Of a stretch of DNA of 51,960 nt, positions 36,476-46,181 are shown piece after piece. Made by a program: the position numbers and the translations under genes. Numbering within the stretch: position 1 is the stretch's first letter; every line of letters begins with the position of its first letter. A model generated the notes under the pieces. The model was given only the letters and a program-made list of their open reading frames with translations. It was not told the DNA's origin and did no database searches. Origin of the DNA: Woeseiaceae bacterium (lineage in GTDB: Bacteria > Pseudomonadota > Gammaproteobacteria > Steroidobacterales > Woeseiaceae); the NCBI GenBank assembly GCA_013042375.1, contig JABDQH010000007.1:1-51960 (forward strand). The letters run 5' to 3'.

Positions 36476-36926
36476 TCGACAGGGTCATGAAGCGGCTGAA
36501 CGGGTCGTGCGTGTAATCGGCGAACGGCCCGCACTCCACGAAACCGAATTTCAGGTAGAGCTGGTGCGCGGGCTCGAACGCCTCACCGGTACCGGTCTCG
36601 AGGCTCAGCCGCCGATAACCGCGCACCCGCGCAATGCCGATCATGTGTTGCAGCAACCGGCTTGCCACGCCCGTGCCGAGGTGCGCGCTCGCCGTGCGCA
36701 TTGACTTGATTTCGCCGTGCGTCGCGTCCAGTTCCTTGAGTGCGCCGCAGCCGAGGATGTCATCGCCCTCCCAGGCCGACCAGAACGTGATCCCGGGTGC
36801 ACGCAGTGCGTCAACATCGAGCGCGTGCACACTTTCGGGCGGCGAGGTGGTATGCATGTGCTCGAGGTGCGCGTCGAGCAGCGCGAGCACGGCCGGGTGC
36901 GTGAGATTGTCAGTCTTGATTATCAA
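36465..36926 (-). CDS. GNAT family N-acetyltransferase
   Basis: A 153-residue GNAT acetyltransferase. It has LLDAHLEHMHTTSPPESVHALD, a central GDDILGCGALKEL strand, the acetyl-CoA loop SAHLGTGVASRLLQHMI and LETGTGEAFEPAHQLYLKFGFVECGPF. The substrate is unknown. The best start is TTG 36926; the frame continues upstream through a REP element and into ntrC, which cannot be coding. The 3' end overlaps pyrD by 11 bases. Confidence 0.8.
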   Translation of the reverse strand: MIIKTDNLTHPAVLALLDAHLEHMHTTSPPESVHALDVDALRAPGITFWSAWEGDDILGCGALKELDATHGEIKSMRTASAHLGTGVASRLLQHMIGIARVRGYRRLSLETGTGEAFEPAHQLYLKFGFVECGPFADYTHDPFSRFMTLSISD

Positions 36927-36930
36927 GGAA

Positions 36931-36954
36931 TCGCGGCTAAAGCCGCTCCCACAA
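36931..36954. repeat. REP-like palindrome
   Basis: CGCGGCT-AA-AGCCGC followed by TCCCACA; the reverse strand reads TGTGGGAGCGGCTTTAGCCG, the form of widespread Pseudomonas-type REP sequences. It lies between ntrC and the GNAT gene. The related 24481-24502 element shares TGTGGGAG. Confidence 0.65.
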
Positions 36955-36967
36955 CAAATGCACAGCC

Positions 36968-38368
36968 CTAGTCCAGGTGTAGCGCCTTGATTTTGCGCGT
37001 CAGCGTATTGCGGCCCCAGCCGAGCAGCCGTGCCGCCTCCTGGCGATGACCGTTGGTGCGCGCGAGCGCCATCTCGATCAGGGTCTTCTCGAACTCGGGC
37101 AGCGCCGCGTCGAGTAGCGGCGTGGCGCCCGTCTGCAGCTGGCGCTCGGCCCAGCTCGCCAGCATCCGGGTCCAGTCCTTCGCGCCCTGACCCGGCGCAC
37201 CCGAGCCACCGAGGTCGGGCGGGATATCGTTGGCCGTGATGACCGTGCCCGGCGCCGTCACGGTCAGGCGACGCGCCGCGTTGACCAGCTGGCGAACGTT
37301 GCCGGGCCACTCGAAAGACTGCAGTGCGTCCATCGCATCGGCGTCGATCTTTTTCGGCGGCGTGCCGAGTTCATCGCCGGCGTCGGCCAGGTAGTGTTGC
37401 AGCAACGCCGGGATATCCTCCCTGCGCTGCCGGAGCGGCGGCGTGTTGATGCGTATGACGTTGAGGCGATGGTACAGGTCCTCGCGGAAGCGAGATTCCT
37501 TGACGGCGCGCGCAAGGTCCTGGTTGGTTGCGGCTATGACGCGGACGTCGACACGGATCGCGGTCTGGCCGCCGACGCGGTAGAACTCGCTTTCCGCCAG
37601 CACGCGCAGCAATCGGGTTTGCAGTGCCGGCGACATGTCGCCGATCTCATCGAGGAACAGCGTGCCGCCGTCGGCCTGTTCGAAACGCCCGACGCGCCGT
37701 GCGTCCGCCCCCGTAAAAGCGCCCTTCTCGTGCCCGAACAGCTCTGACTCGAGCAATTCGGAGGCAATGGCCGAGGTATTGAGCGCAACGAAAGGCTTGT
37801 CGGCGCGCGGACTGTGATCGTGCAGGGCGCGCGCAACGAGCTCCTTGCCGGTGCCGGACTCGCCCGTTATGAGCACGGTCATGCTCGAGCCGGCGAGGCG
37901 CCCTATCGACCGGAAAACCTCCTGCATGGCGGGCGCCTTTCCGATCATCGACGCCATCGCGTCGACCGGCTGCGCCGCCGCGCCGCTTTCGGCCCCGTTG
38001 GCTCGGGCTGCCTTGTGCACGAGTTCGACGGCCTCGTCGATGTCGAAGGGTTTGGGCAGGTACTCGAACGCCCCGCCCTTGTAAGCGGCGACCGCGTTCT
38101 CGAGATCGGAGTGCGCTGTAATGACGATGATCGGCAGCTTGGGTTCCGCGCTGCGCAGCCGTTCGAGCAGCGCGATGCCGCTCATGCCCGGCATACGCAC
38201 ATCGGTAATCAGTACGTCGGGCGCACCGCCGCCGAGCGCCTCGAGCACGTGTTCGGCGCGCTCGAAACTGAGCGTCTCCATGTCGGCTTGCTTGAGCGCT
38301 TTCTCGAGCACCCAGCGCACCGACTGGTCGTCATCGACCACCCACACACGCAGCGGCCGCTTAAGCAT
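36968..38368 (-). CDS. ntrC: Nitrogen regulator NtrC (NR-I)
   Basis: Sigma-54-dependent response regulator (466 aa). The receiver domain has the phospho-acceptor Asp56 (LITDVRMPG); the AAA+ domain has [18 protein letters not shown] (Walker A), the GAFTGA sigma-54 contact loop and [11 protein letters not shown] (Walker B); the C-terminus carries a Fis-type helix-turn-helix ([22 protein letters not shown]). It binds enhancers such as the two found upstream of glnA. Its start overlaps the ntrB stop by eight bases. Confidence 0.96.
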   Translation of the reverse strand: MLKRPLRVWVVDDDQSVRWVLEKALKQADMETLSFERAEHVLEALGGGAPDVLITDVRMPGMSGIALLERLRSAEPKLPIIVITAHSDLENAVAAYKGGAFEYLPKPFDIDEAVELVHKAARANGAESGAAAQPVDAMASMIGKAPAMQEVFRSIGRLAGSSMTVLITGESGTGKELVARALHDHSPRADKPFVALNTSAIASELLESELFGHEKGAFTGADARRVGRFEQADGGTLFLDEIGDMSPALQTRLLRVLAESEFYRVGGQTAIRVDVRVIAATNQDLARAVKESRFREDLYHRLNVIRINTPPLRQRREDIPALLQHYLADAGDELGTPPKKIDADAMDALQSFEWPGNVRQLVNAARRLTVTAPGTVITANDIPPDLGGSGAPGQGAKDWTRMLASWAERQLQTGATPLLDAALPEFEKTLIEMALARTNGHRQEAARLLGWGRNTLTRKIKALHLD

Positions 38369-39422
38369 TGCCCTTGTCCTGCTCGAGCGGGATGCGCACG
38401 GCGAACACGGTCCGGCCGGGCCGGCTGTCGAATTCGATCAGGCCGCCGTGGCGGCTGATGAGTTCCTGTGCCGCGGGCAGGCCGAGCCCCGTGCCGTCGG
38501 GCCTGCCGGTCACAAGCGGATAGAAGATCGAATCCTGCATGTCCGCCGGGATGCCCGGTCCGTCATCCTCGATCTCGATTGTCGCGATGACCCGGTGACG
38601 CGTATCGCCGATCGTGAAGTTCATGTCCGCCCGGCTGCGCAGCGTGATCGAGCCGTGGCCGTCGAGCGCCGCGACCGCGTTGCGCACGAGGTTCAGGAAG
38701 GCCTGCACCATCTGGTCGCGGTCGAGTTCGATCTCGGGCAGCCCCGGGTCGTAGTCGCGTCGTATCGTCAGCTGCCGCTGATCCTCGGCCTCGATGATGC
38801 GAATCACGTACTCGAGCAGCTCGTGCACATTGACGGGTGACTTGTTGGGCGGCCCGCCGGGGCCAAGCAGCGTGTCGACCAGTGCGGCGAGACGATCCGT
38901 CTCGCTGATCACGACGTCCGTGTATTCGCGCAGTTCGTCGTTGTCGAGCTGCCGCTCCAGCAGCTGCGCGGCGCCGCGTATCCCGCCGAGCGGATTTTTG
39001 ATCTCGTGCGCCAGCTGGCGAATCATCTGCCGTCCCGCACCATGCTGGATCATTAGTGCATTCTCGCGGCTGATGCGCGAACGCCGCGTCACGTCGGTGA
39101 GCTCGACCAGCAGCGCTGCATCATCGATGTCGGTCGGAGAGACGCGGCAGTCGACGGTTCGTTCCTCGGCGAACACCTCGCTCGGCGCCAGGCTGAGTTC
39201 GTTCGCGTAGTGATCGCCGGTAGCGATGACGCGCGCGAGCACTTCGCGCAATTCGGGTTCGTCGTCGACGAGTTGCAGCAGGGACTGGCCGCGCGCTCGT
39301 GTGCGGCTGATGCCGAGCAGGTTCTCGCCCGCGGGATTGAGGTCGACAATAAGCAGGTGTCGGTCGAGAAGGACGACGCCCGAACTCAGGCCATCCAGGG
39401 TTCTCGCTGCATGGCGCTGCAA
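38361..39422 (-). CDS. ntrB: Nitrogen sensor kinase NtrB (NR-II)
   Basis: Histidine kinase/phosphatase (353 aa) that phosphorylates NtrC when nitrogen is low. A PAS domain (residues about 8-110; GLSSGVVLLDRHLLIVDLNPAGENLLG) precedes the H-box RQLAHEIKNPLGG with His139, the N-box LNLVRNAVAAL and G-boxes DDGPGIPADM and GTGLGLPAAQEL. No ATG or GTG fits the start. TTG 39422 gives the usual family length and puts the active His at 139 as in E. coli. Longer in-frame versions would run into the DUF4124 gene. Confidence 0.93.
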   Translation of the reverse strand: MQRHAARTLDGLSSGVVLLDRHLLIVDLNPAGENLLGISRTRARGQSLLQLVDDEPELREVLARVIATGDHYANELSLAPSEVFAEERTVDCRVSPTDIDDAALLVELTDVTRRSRISRENALMIQHGAGRQMIRQLAHEIKNPLGGIRGAAQLLERQLDNDELREYTDVVISETDRLAALVDTLLGPGGPPNKSPVNVHELLEYVIRIIEAEDQRQLTIRRDYDPGLPEIELDRDQMVQAFLNLVRNAVAALDGHGSITLRSRADMNFTIGDTRHRVIATIEIEDDGPGIPADMQDSIFYPLVTGRPDGTGLGLPAAQELISRHGGLIEFDSRPGRTVFAVRIPLEQDKGNA

Positions 39423-39445
39423 CGCGCCGCCGTCGGAACCGTCGT

Positions 39446-39958
39446 TCAGCGCACCGTGCTTTGCTGGACGTAGAAGCGATTCGTCCGGCTGCGGATCAGC
39501 ATCTGGCCGTTCGCGTCCAGGATCTCCGCCTGCAGATTGTGGACGCCGCGCCAGACTTCCTGCAGCTGGAAGCTCGTGCCCGTGACGATCCGGGGGTCGC
39601 CGTCGAAGTACACCCGCACCTGGTGACCCGGCTGCAGTGCCGGGCTCAGGCTCAAGCTTACGTTGAGGATGCCCTCTATGTTCCATAACGTGTCTTCGGC
39701 GCCCGGGGACGCGACTTCGAGGCTCTCGTAGCGGAACGGGGCGAGGTCGCTGGCATCGGCTGTATCTGCCGCATCGGGCGGCACGGCCAGCGATCGGCCG
39801 CGGTTGGGCTCGGCCAGCTCGATGCGCTGCGCGCCGGGCATGGGCCGGTCAGAGTAATTAACCACGCCGTTTTCGTCCGTAAAGACGTACGCCTCGTCAG
39901 CCGCCGCGAGCGGCGCCAGCACGAGGCCCAGCAAGACGAAAAACGCGCGTTTATCCAT
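39446..39958 (-). CDS. DUF4124 domain envelope protein
   Basis: A 170-residue secreted protein. A signal peptide (1 to about 20, LAPLAAA) is followed by a DUF4124 motif (AYVFTDENGVVNYSDRPMPGAQ, residues about 23-44) and a beta-rich domain with QVRVYFDGDPRIV and LQAEILDANGQML. The function is unknown. DUF4124 genes often sit between glnA and ntrBC in gammaproteobacteria. It lies 23 bases upstream of ntrB and is probably co-transcribed with it. Confidence 0.85.
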   Translation of the reverse strand: MDKRAFFVLLGLVLAPLAAADEAYVFTDENGVVNYSDRPMPGAQRIELAEPNRGRSLAVPPDAADTADASDLAPFRYESLEVASPGAEDTLWNIEGILNVSLSLSPALQPGHQVRVYFDGDPRIVTGTSFQLQEVWRGVHNLQAEILDANGQMLIRSRTNRFYVQQSTVR

Positions 39959-39997
39959 AGTGTCAGCATAGCAGCGCCGGACCGTTTCGGGCTAGTG

Positions 39998-40024
39998 ACC
40001 GGGCGGCGCAAAATGCCGCCCGGT
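39998..40024. terminator. Hairpin between glnA and DUF4124-ntrBC
   Basis: ACCGGGCGGC and GCCGCCCGGT form a perfect 10-base-pair stem with a seven-base loop, extendable with a bulge. On the minus strand it follows the glnA stop by 16 bases, without a clear T run. A partial terminator, letting some glnA transcripts continue into ntrBC as in enterobacteria, is inferred. Confidence 0.5.
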
Positions 40025-40039
40025 TCACAGTTTTGGCCA

Positions 40040-41449
40040 TTAGAGGCTGTAATACATGTCGAATTCGACCGGATGCGTGGTCATGCGCAGGCGCGTGACG
40101 TTCTCAATCTTGAGGTCGATATACGCATCGATGAGGTCGTCCGAGAACACGCCGCCAGCCTTGAGGAAGTCGCGGTCGGCGTCGAGGGCGTCGAGCGCCT
40201 CTTCGAGCGAGAATGCGACCAGCTTGAGCTCCTTTTCCTCCTCGGGCGGCAGGTCGTAGAGATCCTTGTCCATGGCGTCGCCCGGGTGGATCTTGTTCTG
40301 GATGCCGTCGAGGCCGGCCATCATCATTGCGGCGAAACACAAGTAAGGGTTCGCCATCGAGTCGCCGAAGCGCACTTCGATGCGGCGTCCTTTCGGATTC
40401 GCGATGTATGGAATGCGGATCGAGGCCGAGCGATTGCGCGCTGAATACGCCAGAATCGTCGGCGCCTCGAAACCCGGAACCAGGCGCTTGTAGCTGTTGG
40501 TCGACGGGTTGGCGAAGGCATTGAGTGCCTTGGCGTGCTTGACGATGCCGCCGATGTAATACAGCGCCGTTTCCGACAGGCCGCCATAGCCGTCACCCGA
40601 GAACAGGTTCTCGCCGTCCTTGAACAACGACTGGTGAACGTGCATGCCGTTACCGTTGTCGTTGACCAGCGGCTTGGGCATGAAGGTGGCGGTCTTGCCG
40701 TAGGCGTGCGCGACGTTGTGCACGACGTACTTGAGGACCTGTACCTCGTCGGCCTTGCTCACCAGGGTATTGAACTTGACGCCGATTTCGCACTGTCCGG
40801 CCGTCGCGACCTCGTGGTGGTGCACCTCGGTCGTCAGGCCCATATCCTCGAGCGCGAGGCACATCGCGCCACGAAGGTCGTTGAGCGAATCGACGGGCGG
40901 AACCGGGAAGTAGCCGCCCTTGACCGTCGGTCGGTGGCCGGTGTTGCCGCCTTCGATTTCGCGGTCGGTGTTCCAGGCGCCTTCCTCGGAGTCGATCTTG
41001 TAGAACGCGCCCTGCATGTTGTCATCCCAGGTCACGTGGTCGAAGACGAAAAACTCGTTTTCGGGACCGAAGTAGGCGGCATCGGCGACGCCGGTCGACT
41101 CGAGGTAGGCCTGCGCGCGCAGCGCCAGCGAACGCGGACAGCGATCGTAGCCCTGCATCGTCGACGGCTCGACGACGTTGCAGCGGATGTTCATCGTGGT
41201 CTGGTCGGTGAAGACGTCGAGCACGGCCGAATCTGGATCCGGCATCAGGATCATGTCCGACTCGTTGATGCCCTTCCATCCCGCGATCGACGAACCGTCA
41301 AACATCTTGCCGTCCTCGAACACGTCGTCGTCGATCGTATGCGCCGGCACGGTTACATGTTGTTCTTTGCCTTTCGTGTCCGTGAAGCGAAAGTCGACAA
41401 ATTTGACCTCTTCCTCTTTTAGCGTGGCCATTACGTCTGCGGCACTCAT
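40040..41449 (-). CDS. glnA: Type I glutamine synthetase
   Basis: Dodecameric GS-I (469 aa) that makes glutamine from glutamate, ammonia and ATP. It has [32 protein letters not shown], the [10 protein letters not shown] segment, and the adenylylation tyrosine at residue 398 (DLYDLPPEE), indicating GlnE control. The start ATG 41449 follows a strong GGAGGAAATC; the upstream in-frame extension covers the promoter and is rejected. Transcription is very likely from the sigma-54 promoter at 41518-41535 with NtrC enhancers upstream. Confidence 0.97.
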   Translation of the reverse strand: MSAADVMATLKEEEVKFVDFRFTDTKGKEQHVTVPAHTIDDDVFEDGKMFDGSSIAGWKGINESDMILMPDPDSAVLDVFTDQTTMNIRCNVVEPSTMQGYDRCPRSLALRAQAYLESTGVADAAYFGPENEFFVFDHVTWDDNMQGAFYKIDSEEGAWNTDREIEGGNTGHRPTVKGGYFPVPPVDSLNDLRGAMCLALEDMGLTTEVHHHEVATAGQCEIGVKFNTLVSKADEVQVLKYVVHNVAHAYGKTATFMPKPLVNDNGNGMHVHQSLFKDGENLFSGDGYGGLSETALYYIGGIVKHAKALNAFANPSTNSYKRLVPGFEAPTILAYSARNRSASIRIPYIANPKGRRIEVRFGDSMANPYLCFAAMMMAGLDGIQNKIHPGDAMDKDLYDLPPEEEKELKLVAFSLEEALDALDADRDFLKAGGVFSDDLIDAYIDLKIENVTRLRMTTHPVEFDMYYSL

Positions 41450-41517
41450 TGATTTCCTCCGGTTCTTGAGCTGCAAGATAAAATGGTCGCGCACGCGCGA
41501 CCCGTTGGCATCCGGTG

Positions 41518-41535
41518 TTGCATGATGCGTGCCAA
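41518..41535 (-). promoter_or_regulatory. Sigma-54 promoter of glnA
   Basis: On the minus strand the sequence TTGGCACGCATCATGCAA matches the sigma-54 consensus YTGGCACGRNNNTTGCW, with the essential GG and GC exactly ten bases apart. The predicted transcript start is near 41509, about 60 bases before the glnA ATG. Confidence 0.88.
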
Positions 41536-41596
41536 AATAGGGCACGCTATAACACGCTGTTTTTAATAGGGTTTGCGAATTCGCGCCCGGCCGATG

Positions 41597-41613
41597 CGCA
41601 CTATTATAGTGCA
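41597..41613. promoter_or_regulatory. NtrC enhancer site 1
   Basis: CGCACTATTATAGTGCA matches the NtrC consensus TGCACYNNNNNRGTGCA at all defined positions except the first. It is centred about 96 bases upstream of the predicted glnA start, the usual enhancer distance. Confidence 0.85.
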
Positions 41614-41627
41614 CCTGCGATTATTTG

Positions 41628-41644
41628 TGCACTGTTCTGGTGCG
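41628..41644. promoter_or_regulatory. NtrC enhancer site 2
   Basis: TGCACTGTTCTGGTGCG matches the NtrC consensus except at the last base. It is 31 bases (about three helical turns) from site 1 and about 127 upstream of the predicted start, so two NtrC dimers could bind on one face of the DNA, as at E. coli glnA. Confidence 0.85.
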
Positions 41645-41650
41645 ATATCT

Positions 41651-41830
41651 GGCCAACGCCGCTCTCGCACATCCCTGTGGTTGGCTCAGGCCTGCGGCCT
41701 TCGGCCCTCCGGGCCAACGCGTCCCGCGTTGCCCAAAACCGCGTGCGGTTTTGTCGCGGCATAAGGCCCTCCCTGGGGCCAACGCCGCTCTCGCACATCC
41801 CTGTGCTACGCGGCATAAGGCCCTCCCTGG
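41651..41830. repeat. Mosaic intergenic repeat block
   Basis: A 29-base unit (starting GGCCAACGCCGCTCTCGCAC) occurs identically at 41651-41679 and 41777-41805. A 22-base unit (starting CGCGGCATAAGGCCCTCCCT) occurs at 41755-41776 and 41809-41830. Short hairpins lie between, such as CAACGC-GTCCC-GCGTTG and AAAACCGC-GTGCGGTTTT. No credible gene is present. It separates the NtrC sites from glyQ and looks like a dispersed, modular intergenic repeat that has partly duplicated in place. A glyQ promoter (TTATACTGC at about 41843) follows it. Confidence 0.8.
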
Positions 41831-41880
41831 CCAAAAAAATCGTTATACTGCGCGCCTTCGAGGCCTCTCAAGACACCCGC

Positions 41881-42819
41881 ATGACCACCCCTATTGAGCC
41901 AGCGGCGCTCAGCTTCCAGGACCTGATCCTCAGGCTGCAGCAATACTGGGCGGAACGCGGCTGCGTCGTAATGCAGCCCTACGACATGCAAATGGGCGCC
42001 GGCACGTTTCACCCGGCGACCTTTCTGCGTGCCGTCGGCCCGGAGCCCTGGTCGGCCGCCTACGTGCAGCCGAGCCGCCGTCCGACCGACGGCCGCTACG
42101 GCGACAACCCGTTTCGCCTGCAGCACTACTACCAGTACCAGGTCGTGCTCAAGCCCTCCCCCGACGACATCCAGGACATGTACCTCGCCTCGCTCAAGGC
42201 CATCGGCATAGACCCGCTCGTGCATGACATTCGTTTCGTCGAGGACAACTGGGAGTCGCCGACCCTCGGCGCCTGGGGCCTGGGTTGGGAGGTCTGGCTG
42301 AATGGCATGGAGATCACGCAGTTCACGTACTTCCAGCAGGTCGGCGGTCTCGAGTGCCGTCCGGTCACGGGGGAGATCACCTACGGCCTCGAGCGCCTCG
42401 CCATGTACCTGCAGAATGTGCAGAGCATTTTCGATCTCGTCTGGACCGACGGCCCGCTCGGCCGCATTACCTACGGTGACGTGTATCACCAGAACGAGGT
42501 CGAGCAGTCGCGCTTTAACTTCGAAGAGGCCGACATCGATGCGCTTTTCAACGCTTTCGATCATGCCGAGCACGAATGTGAGCGCCTGATCGAGCTCGGG
42601 CTGGCCCTGCCCGCTTACGAACAGATGCTGACCGCCTCGCATACGTTCAACCTGCTCGACGCGCGCCAGGCCATCTCGGTGACCGAACGCCAGCGCTTCA
42701 TTCTGCGCGTGCGCACGATGTCGCGCTCGATCTGCGACGCCTACTACGCGAGCCGCGAGGCGCTCGGCTTCCCCATGGTCGAATCGGTCGTCGAGCCGGT
42801 CGCCCGAGGCTCGTCATGA
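41881..42819 (+). CDS. glyQ: Glycyl-tRNA synthetase alpha subunit
   Basis: Catalytic alpha subunit (312 aa) of the bacterial alpha2beta2 glycyl-tRNA synthetase. Near-universal segments are [57 protein letters not shown] and [25 protein letters not shown] 41881 is chosen; the open frame upstream runs through the repeat block and promoter and is not coding. Its stop overlaps the glyS start (ATGA). Confidence 0.96.
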   Translation: MTTPIEPAALSFQDLILRLQQYWAERGCVVMQPYDMQMGAGTFHPATFLRAVGPEPWSAAYVQPSRRPTDGRYGDNPFRLQHYYQYQVVLKPSPDDIQDMYLASLKAIGIDPLVHDIRFVEDNWESPTLGAWGLGWEVWLNGMEITQFTYFQQVGGLECRPVTGEITYGLERLAMYLQNVQSIFDLVWTDGPLGRITYGDVYHQNEVEQSRFNFEEADIDALFNAFDHAEHECERLIELGLALPAYEQMLTASHTFNLLDARQAISVTERQRFILRVRTMSRSICDAYYASREALGFPMVESVVEPVARGSS

Positions 42820-44903
42820 GCAAGCCGCGCGACTTCCTGGTCGAGATCGGCACCGAGGAGATGCCGCCGAAGGCGCTGCGCGGCCTCATGGAGGCTTTCG
42901 GCGATAACCTCACCTCGGCCGTCGACCACGCCCGCCTCTCGCATGCGGACACGCACGTGTACGCAAGCCCGCGGCGCCTTACGGTTCTGATCGAGAGGCT
43001 CGCCGCTGCACAGGACGATCGCAGAGTGGAGCAGAAGGGGCCACCGGTCAAAGTCGCGTTCGACGACGACGGCAACCCGACACCGGCCGCAACGTCGTTT
43101 GCCACCAAGTGCGGCGTCGCCATCGAGGAGCTCGACCGCGTCGCGACCGACAAGGGCGAATGGCTCGTCTTCAATACGACCGAAGAGGGGCGCAGCGCCG
43201 CTGAGCTCCTGCCCGAGATGGTCGAGCGCGCGCTTACGGCGCTGCCGATCCCGCGCCGCATGCGCTGGGGTGCCGGCGAGGCCGAATTCGTGCGGCCCAT
43301 TCACTGGGTCGTGCTGCTGCACGGCGAAGACGTGGTCGACGGCGAAGTCATGGGCATTCGCGCCGGGCGCGAGTCGCGCGGGCATCGCTTCCATGTGCGC
43401 GCCCCGATTGTCATCGACAGGCCCGGCGACTACCTCGGCGCGCTGGAGAAGGACGGCTACGTTATCGCCGACTTCGAGCGCCGCCGGGAACTCGTTCGCG
43501 AGGGCGTCGAGGACGCGGCCGAGCATGTCGGCGGGCACGTCGTGGGCGGCGAGGCACTCTATGACGAGGTCGCATCCCTTGTCGAGTGGCCCGTGCCGAT
43601 CGTCGGCGCATTCGACGAGCATTACCTCGAGTTACCGCGCGAGGCCGTCGTATCCACGCTGACCGGTCATCAGCGCTACTTCCCGGTCGCCGATGCCGAC
43701 GGCCGCCTGTTGCCGCATTTCATCACGGTCGCGAATCTCGAGAGCAAGGACCCGGAGCAGGTCATCGAGGGCAACGAGCGCGTGATCCGCCCGCGGCTCG
43801 CCGACGCCGCGTTCTTTTGGGATTCGGACCGCAGAACGACGCTCGCGAGCCGCGAAGAGGCCCTGCGCGACGTCGTCTACCAGGCCGGCCTCGGCAGCCT
43901 GTTCGACAAGAGTCGGCGCGTCGGTCGCCTCGCTGCCTGGCTCGCCGACGAACACGGCATCAACAAGCAGCTCGTCGAGCGCGCCGCGGCGCTGGCCAAG
44001 TGCGACCTCCTCACGGGCATGGTCGGCGAATTTCCGGAGCTCCAGGGCCTGATGGGGCGCTACTACGCGCTCGCGGACGGCGAGCCCGATGCGGTCGCCG
44101 ACGCGATCGCCGAGCACTACCTGCCGCGCTTCGCGGGTGACGAGCTGCCCGACTCGGCGCCGGGCCAGGTGCTCTCGATCGCCGACAGGCTCGACACGCT
44201 GGCTGGCGTATTCTCGATTGGCAAGAAGCCGACCGGTAACCGCGATCCGTTCGGACTGCGTCGCGCAGCGCTCGGCATCGTCCGCATACTCATCGAGCAG
44301 GGGCTCGACGTCGATCTCAAGGCGATGATCGCGAATGCCGTCGCCGCACAGCCCAAAGGCAAGGTCGAGGCAGCAGAGCTTGCCGACGACCTGTACGGCT
44401 TCATCACCGAGCGCCTGCGCCGCTATTTTCTCGATCGCGACGCAGGGCTCACGATCGAGGCCTTCGAGGCCGTCATGCTGCGGCGACCCTCATCCCTCGT
44501 CGACTTCGACCGTCGGCTCGCCGCCGTGCAGACCTTTGCCCGCCTCGAACAGGCCGAGAGCCTCGCGGCAGCCAACAAGCGTATCGCGAACATCCTCAGG
44601 AAGGCCGGCGACCCCGATGGCCTCGAGGTCCGGACGAAGCGCTTCGAGCTCGACGCGGAAAAGGCCCTGCACAACGCACTGCTCGGTGCGCGCGACAAGG
44701 TCGGCCCGCTGCTCGAACAACGGCGTTATGCCGAGGTGCTCAACGAACTCGCCGACCTGCGCGACCCCGTCGATCACTTCTTCGACGAAGTCATGGTGAT
44801 GACCGACGACGAGGCTGTCCGTGACAACCGCCTGGCGCTCCTCGGCGAGCTGCGCGCCCTGTTCCTCGACGTGGCCGACATCTCGCGATTGTCCATCGCC
44901 TGA
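42816..44903 (+). CDS. glyS: Glycyl-tRNA synthetase beta subunit
   Basis: Beta subunit (695 aa) needed for tRNA binding and activity. It starts with [16 protein letters not shown], has [18 protein letters not shown] and [24 protein letters not shown], an HD-like middle region ([29 protein letters not shown]) and a C-terminal anticodon-binding region. Overlap with glyQ ensures equal expression. gmhB starts one base after its stop. Confidence 0.96.
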   Translation: MSKPRDFLVEIGTEEMPPKALRGLMEAFGDNLTSAVDHARLSHADTHVYASPRRLTVLIERLAAAQDDRRVEQKGPPVKVAFDDDGNPTPAATSFATKCGVAIEELDRVATDKGEWLVFNTTEEGRSAAELLPEMVERALTALPIPRRMRWGAGEAEFVRPIHWVVLLHGEDVVDGEVMGIRAGRESRGHRFHVRAPIVIDRPGDYLGALEKDGYVIADFERRRELVREGVEDAAEHVGGHVVGGEALYDEVASLVEWPVPIVGAFDEHYLELPREAVVSTLTGHQRYFPVADADGRLLPHFITVANLESKDPEQVIEGNERVIRPRLADAAFFWDSDRRTTLASREEALRDVVYQAGLGSLFDKSRRVGRLAAWLADEHGINKQLVERAAALAKCDLLTGMVGEFPELQGLMGRYYALADGEPDAVADAIAEHYLPRFAGDELPDSAPGQVLSIADRLDTLAGVFSIGKKPTGNRDPFGLRRAALGIVRILIEQGLDVDLKAMIANAVAAQPKGKVEAAELADDLYGFITERLRRYFLDRDAGLTIEAFEAVMLRRPSSLVDFDRRLAAVQTFARLEQAESLAAANKRIANILRKAGDPDGLEVRTKRFELDAEKALHNALLGARDKVGPLLEQRRYAEVLNELADLRDPVDHFFDEVMVMTDDEAVRDNRLALLGELRALFLDVADISRLSIA

Positions 44904-44904
44904 C

Positions 44905-45465
44905 ATGAGCGCGGGCGGGGGCGCAGGCGGCCTGGTCATTCTCGACCGTGATGGCGTTATCAATCGCGATTCGGCGCAGTTCGTCAAGACGCTCGACGAG
45001 TGGCGGCCGCTGCCGGGCAGCATCGAGGCGATTGCCGCATTGTCGAGGGCCGGGTTTACGGTCGCCGTTGCCAGCAACCAGTCCGGCCTCGCGCGCGGGC
45101 TGCTCGACCGCAAGACGCTGCGCGCGATGCATCGCAAGCTTCGGCGCCTGGTGGCGTCGCAGGGCGGACGCGTCGATCGCATCGTCGTCTGCCCGCACGG
45201 CCCGGACGATGGCTGCCGCTGCCGCAAACCCGCGCCCGGCCTGCTCGAGCGGCTGGCGCGGCACTATGGCCGGTCCCTGGCCGGCGTGCCCGTGATCGGC
45301 GACTCGTTGCGCGACCTCGAGGCTGCCGCGGCGGCCGGGGCGAGGCCCGTCCTCGTGCGTACGGGAAACGGCGCGCGCACCGAGGAGCAGCTGCCGGACG
45401 CGTTTCGCGATATCCCTGTTTACGACGACCTGGCGGCGGCGGCGACCGCGCTATGCGGGTCATGA
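44905..45465 (+). CDS. gmhB: D-glycero-beta-D-manno-heptose-1,7-bisphosphate 7-phosphatase
   Basis: HAD-family phosphatase (186 aa) in ADP-heptose synthesis for lipopolysaccharide core. The nucleophile motif is LDRDGVIN, followed by SNQSGLARG, the zinc-binding CPHGPDDGCRCRKP (Cys, His, Cys, Cys) and GDSLRDLEAA. It is in the same order next to glyQS and gyrB as in Pseudomonas. Its stop overlaps the acyltransferase start. Confidence 0.9.
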   Translation: MSAGGGAGGLVILDRDGVINRDSAQFVKTLDEWRPLPGSIEAIAALSRAGFTVAVASNQSGLARGLLDRKTLRAMHRKLRRLVASQGGRVDRIVVCPHGPDDGCRCRKPAPGLLERLARHYGRSLAGVPVIGDSLRDLEAAAAAGARPVLVRTGNGARTEEQLPDAFRDIPVYDDLAAAATALCGS

Positions 45466-46181
45466 TGCAAAAACTGCGCGCGCTCGTGTTCTACGTCGTC
45501 GGTTTCGCAGCCGCGATCGGCATCTCGATCGTCGGCCTGCTCTTCTTCTGGGCGCCGCAGGCCTTCCTGTGGCGGCTCGTGGTCGCGATCAGCCGCTTCC
45601 TGGTCTGGGCCGGTGACTTCTTCTGCAACATGAAGGTTGAGTTCGAGGGCACGGAGAACATACCCGAAGAGCCCTGCGTCATCATGATCAAACACACGAC
45701 GACGCTCGAAGTCTATGCCTACCTGCCCCTGTTCCCTCAGACCTGCTGGGTCCTGAAGCGGGAGATCTTCTGGATCCCCCTGATCGGCTGGGCCATCGCG
45801 CTGTTTCAACCTATCGCCATCTGGCGCAGTGCCAGGGGCAGAGCGGTGAAGCAGGTGATCCAGCAGGGGAAGGAGCGGCTCGCCGACGGGCTGCTCGTGA
45901 CGGTCTTTCCCGAAGGGACACGCGTGCCTCCGGGCGAGACGCGCCGCTATGGCGTCTCGGGCGCGGCGCTCGCCGCAGAGGCGGGCGTACCGATCGTACC
46001 GATCGCACACAATGCCGGGGACTTCTGGCGACGACGCGAGTTCGCCAAGCGCCCCGGCACGATACGCTTCGTCATCGGTGCGCCGATCAGCGCACAGGGC
46101 CGCGCGCCGCGCGAGACCAACGAGGTCGTCCAGGAATGGATCGAAGGCCGGATGCGCGAGATCAGCGCACACTACCGATAA
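45462..46181 (+). CDS. 1-acyl-sn-glycerol-3-phosphate acyltransferase (PlsC-like)
   Basis: Membrane acyltransferase (239 aa) of the lysophospholipid acyltransferase family. An N-terminal helix pair precedes block I KHTTTLEVY, in which the usual HX4D is HX4E, then PQTCWVLKREIFWIP, and block III VFPEGTRV. The HX4E form is also seen in the Pseudomonas enzyme encoded beside gmhB. Phosphatidic acid synthesis is the likely role. The start is ATG 45462, overlapping the gmhB stop; ATG 45453 is an alternative. The 3' end overlaps the convergent lipoprotein gene by 20 bases. Confidence 0.87.
   Translation: MMQKLRALVFYVVGFAAAIGISIVGLLFFWAPQAFLWRLVVAISRFLVWAGDFFCNMKVEFEGTENIPEEPCVIMIKHTTTLEVYAYLPLFPQTCWVLKREIFWIPLIGWAIALFQPIAIWRSARGRAVKQVIQQGKERLADGLLVTVFPEGTRVPPGETRRYGVSGAALAAEAGVPIVPIAHNAGDFWRRREFAKRPGTIRFVIGAPISAQGRAPRETNEVVQEWIEGRMREISAHYR

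Noticed and set aside
36927-37310. N-terminal extension of the GNAT protein
   Set aside because: It would cross the REP element and the 3' end of ntrC.
41515-41880. N-terminal extension of GlyQ
   Set aside because: The extension is made of the mosaic repeat and promoter region. GlyQ family members begin near [13 protein letters not shown].
41830-41880. Possible glycine riboswitch or T-box before glyQ
   Set aside because: There is too little leader after the promoter-like TTATACTG and no conserved riboswitch core is visible.
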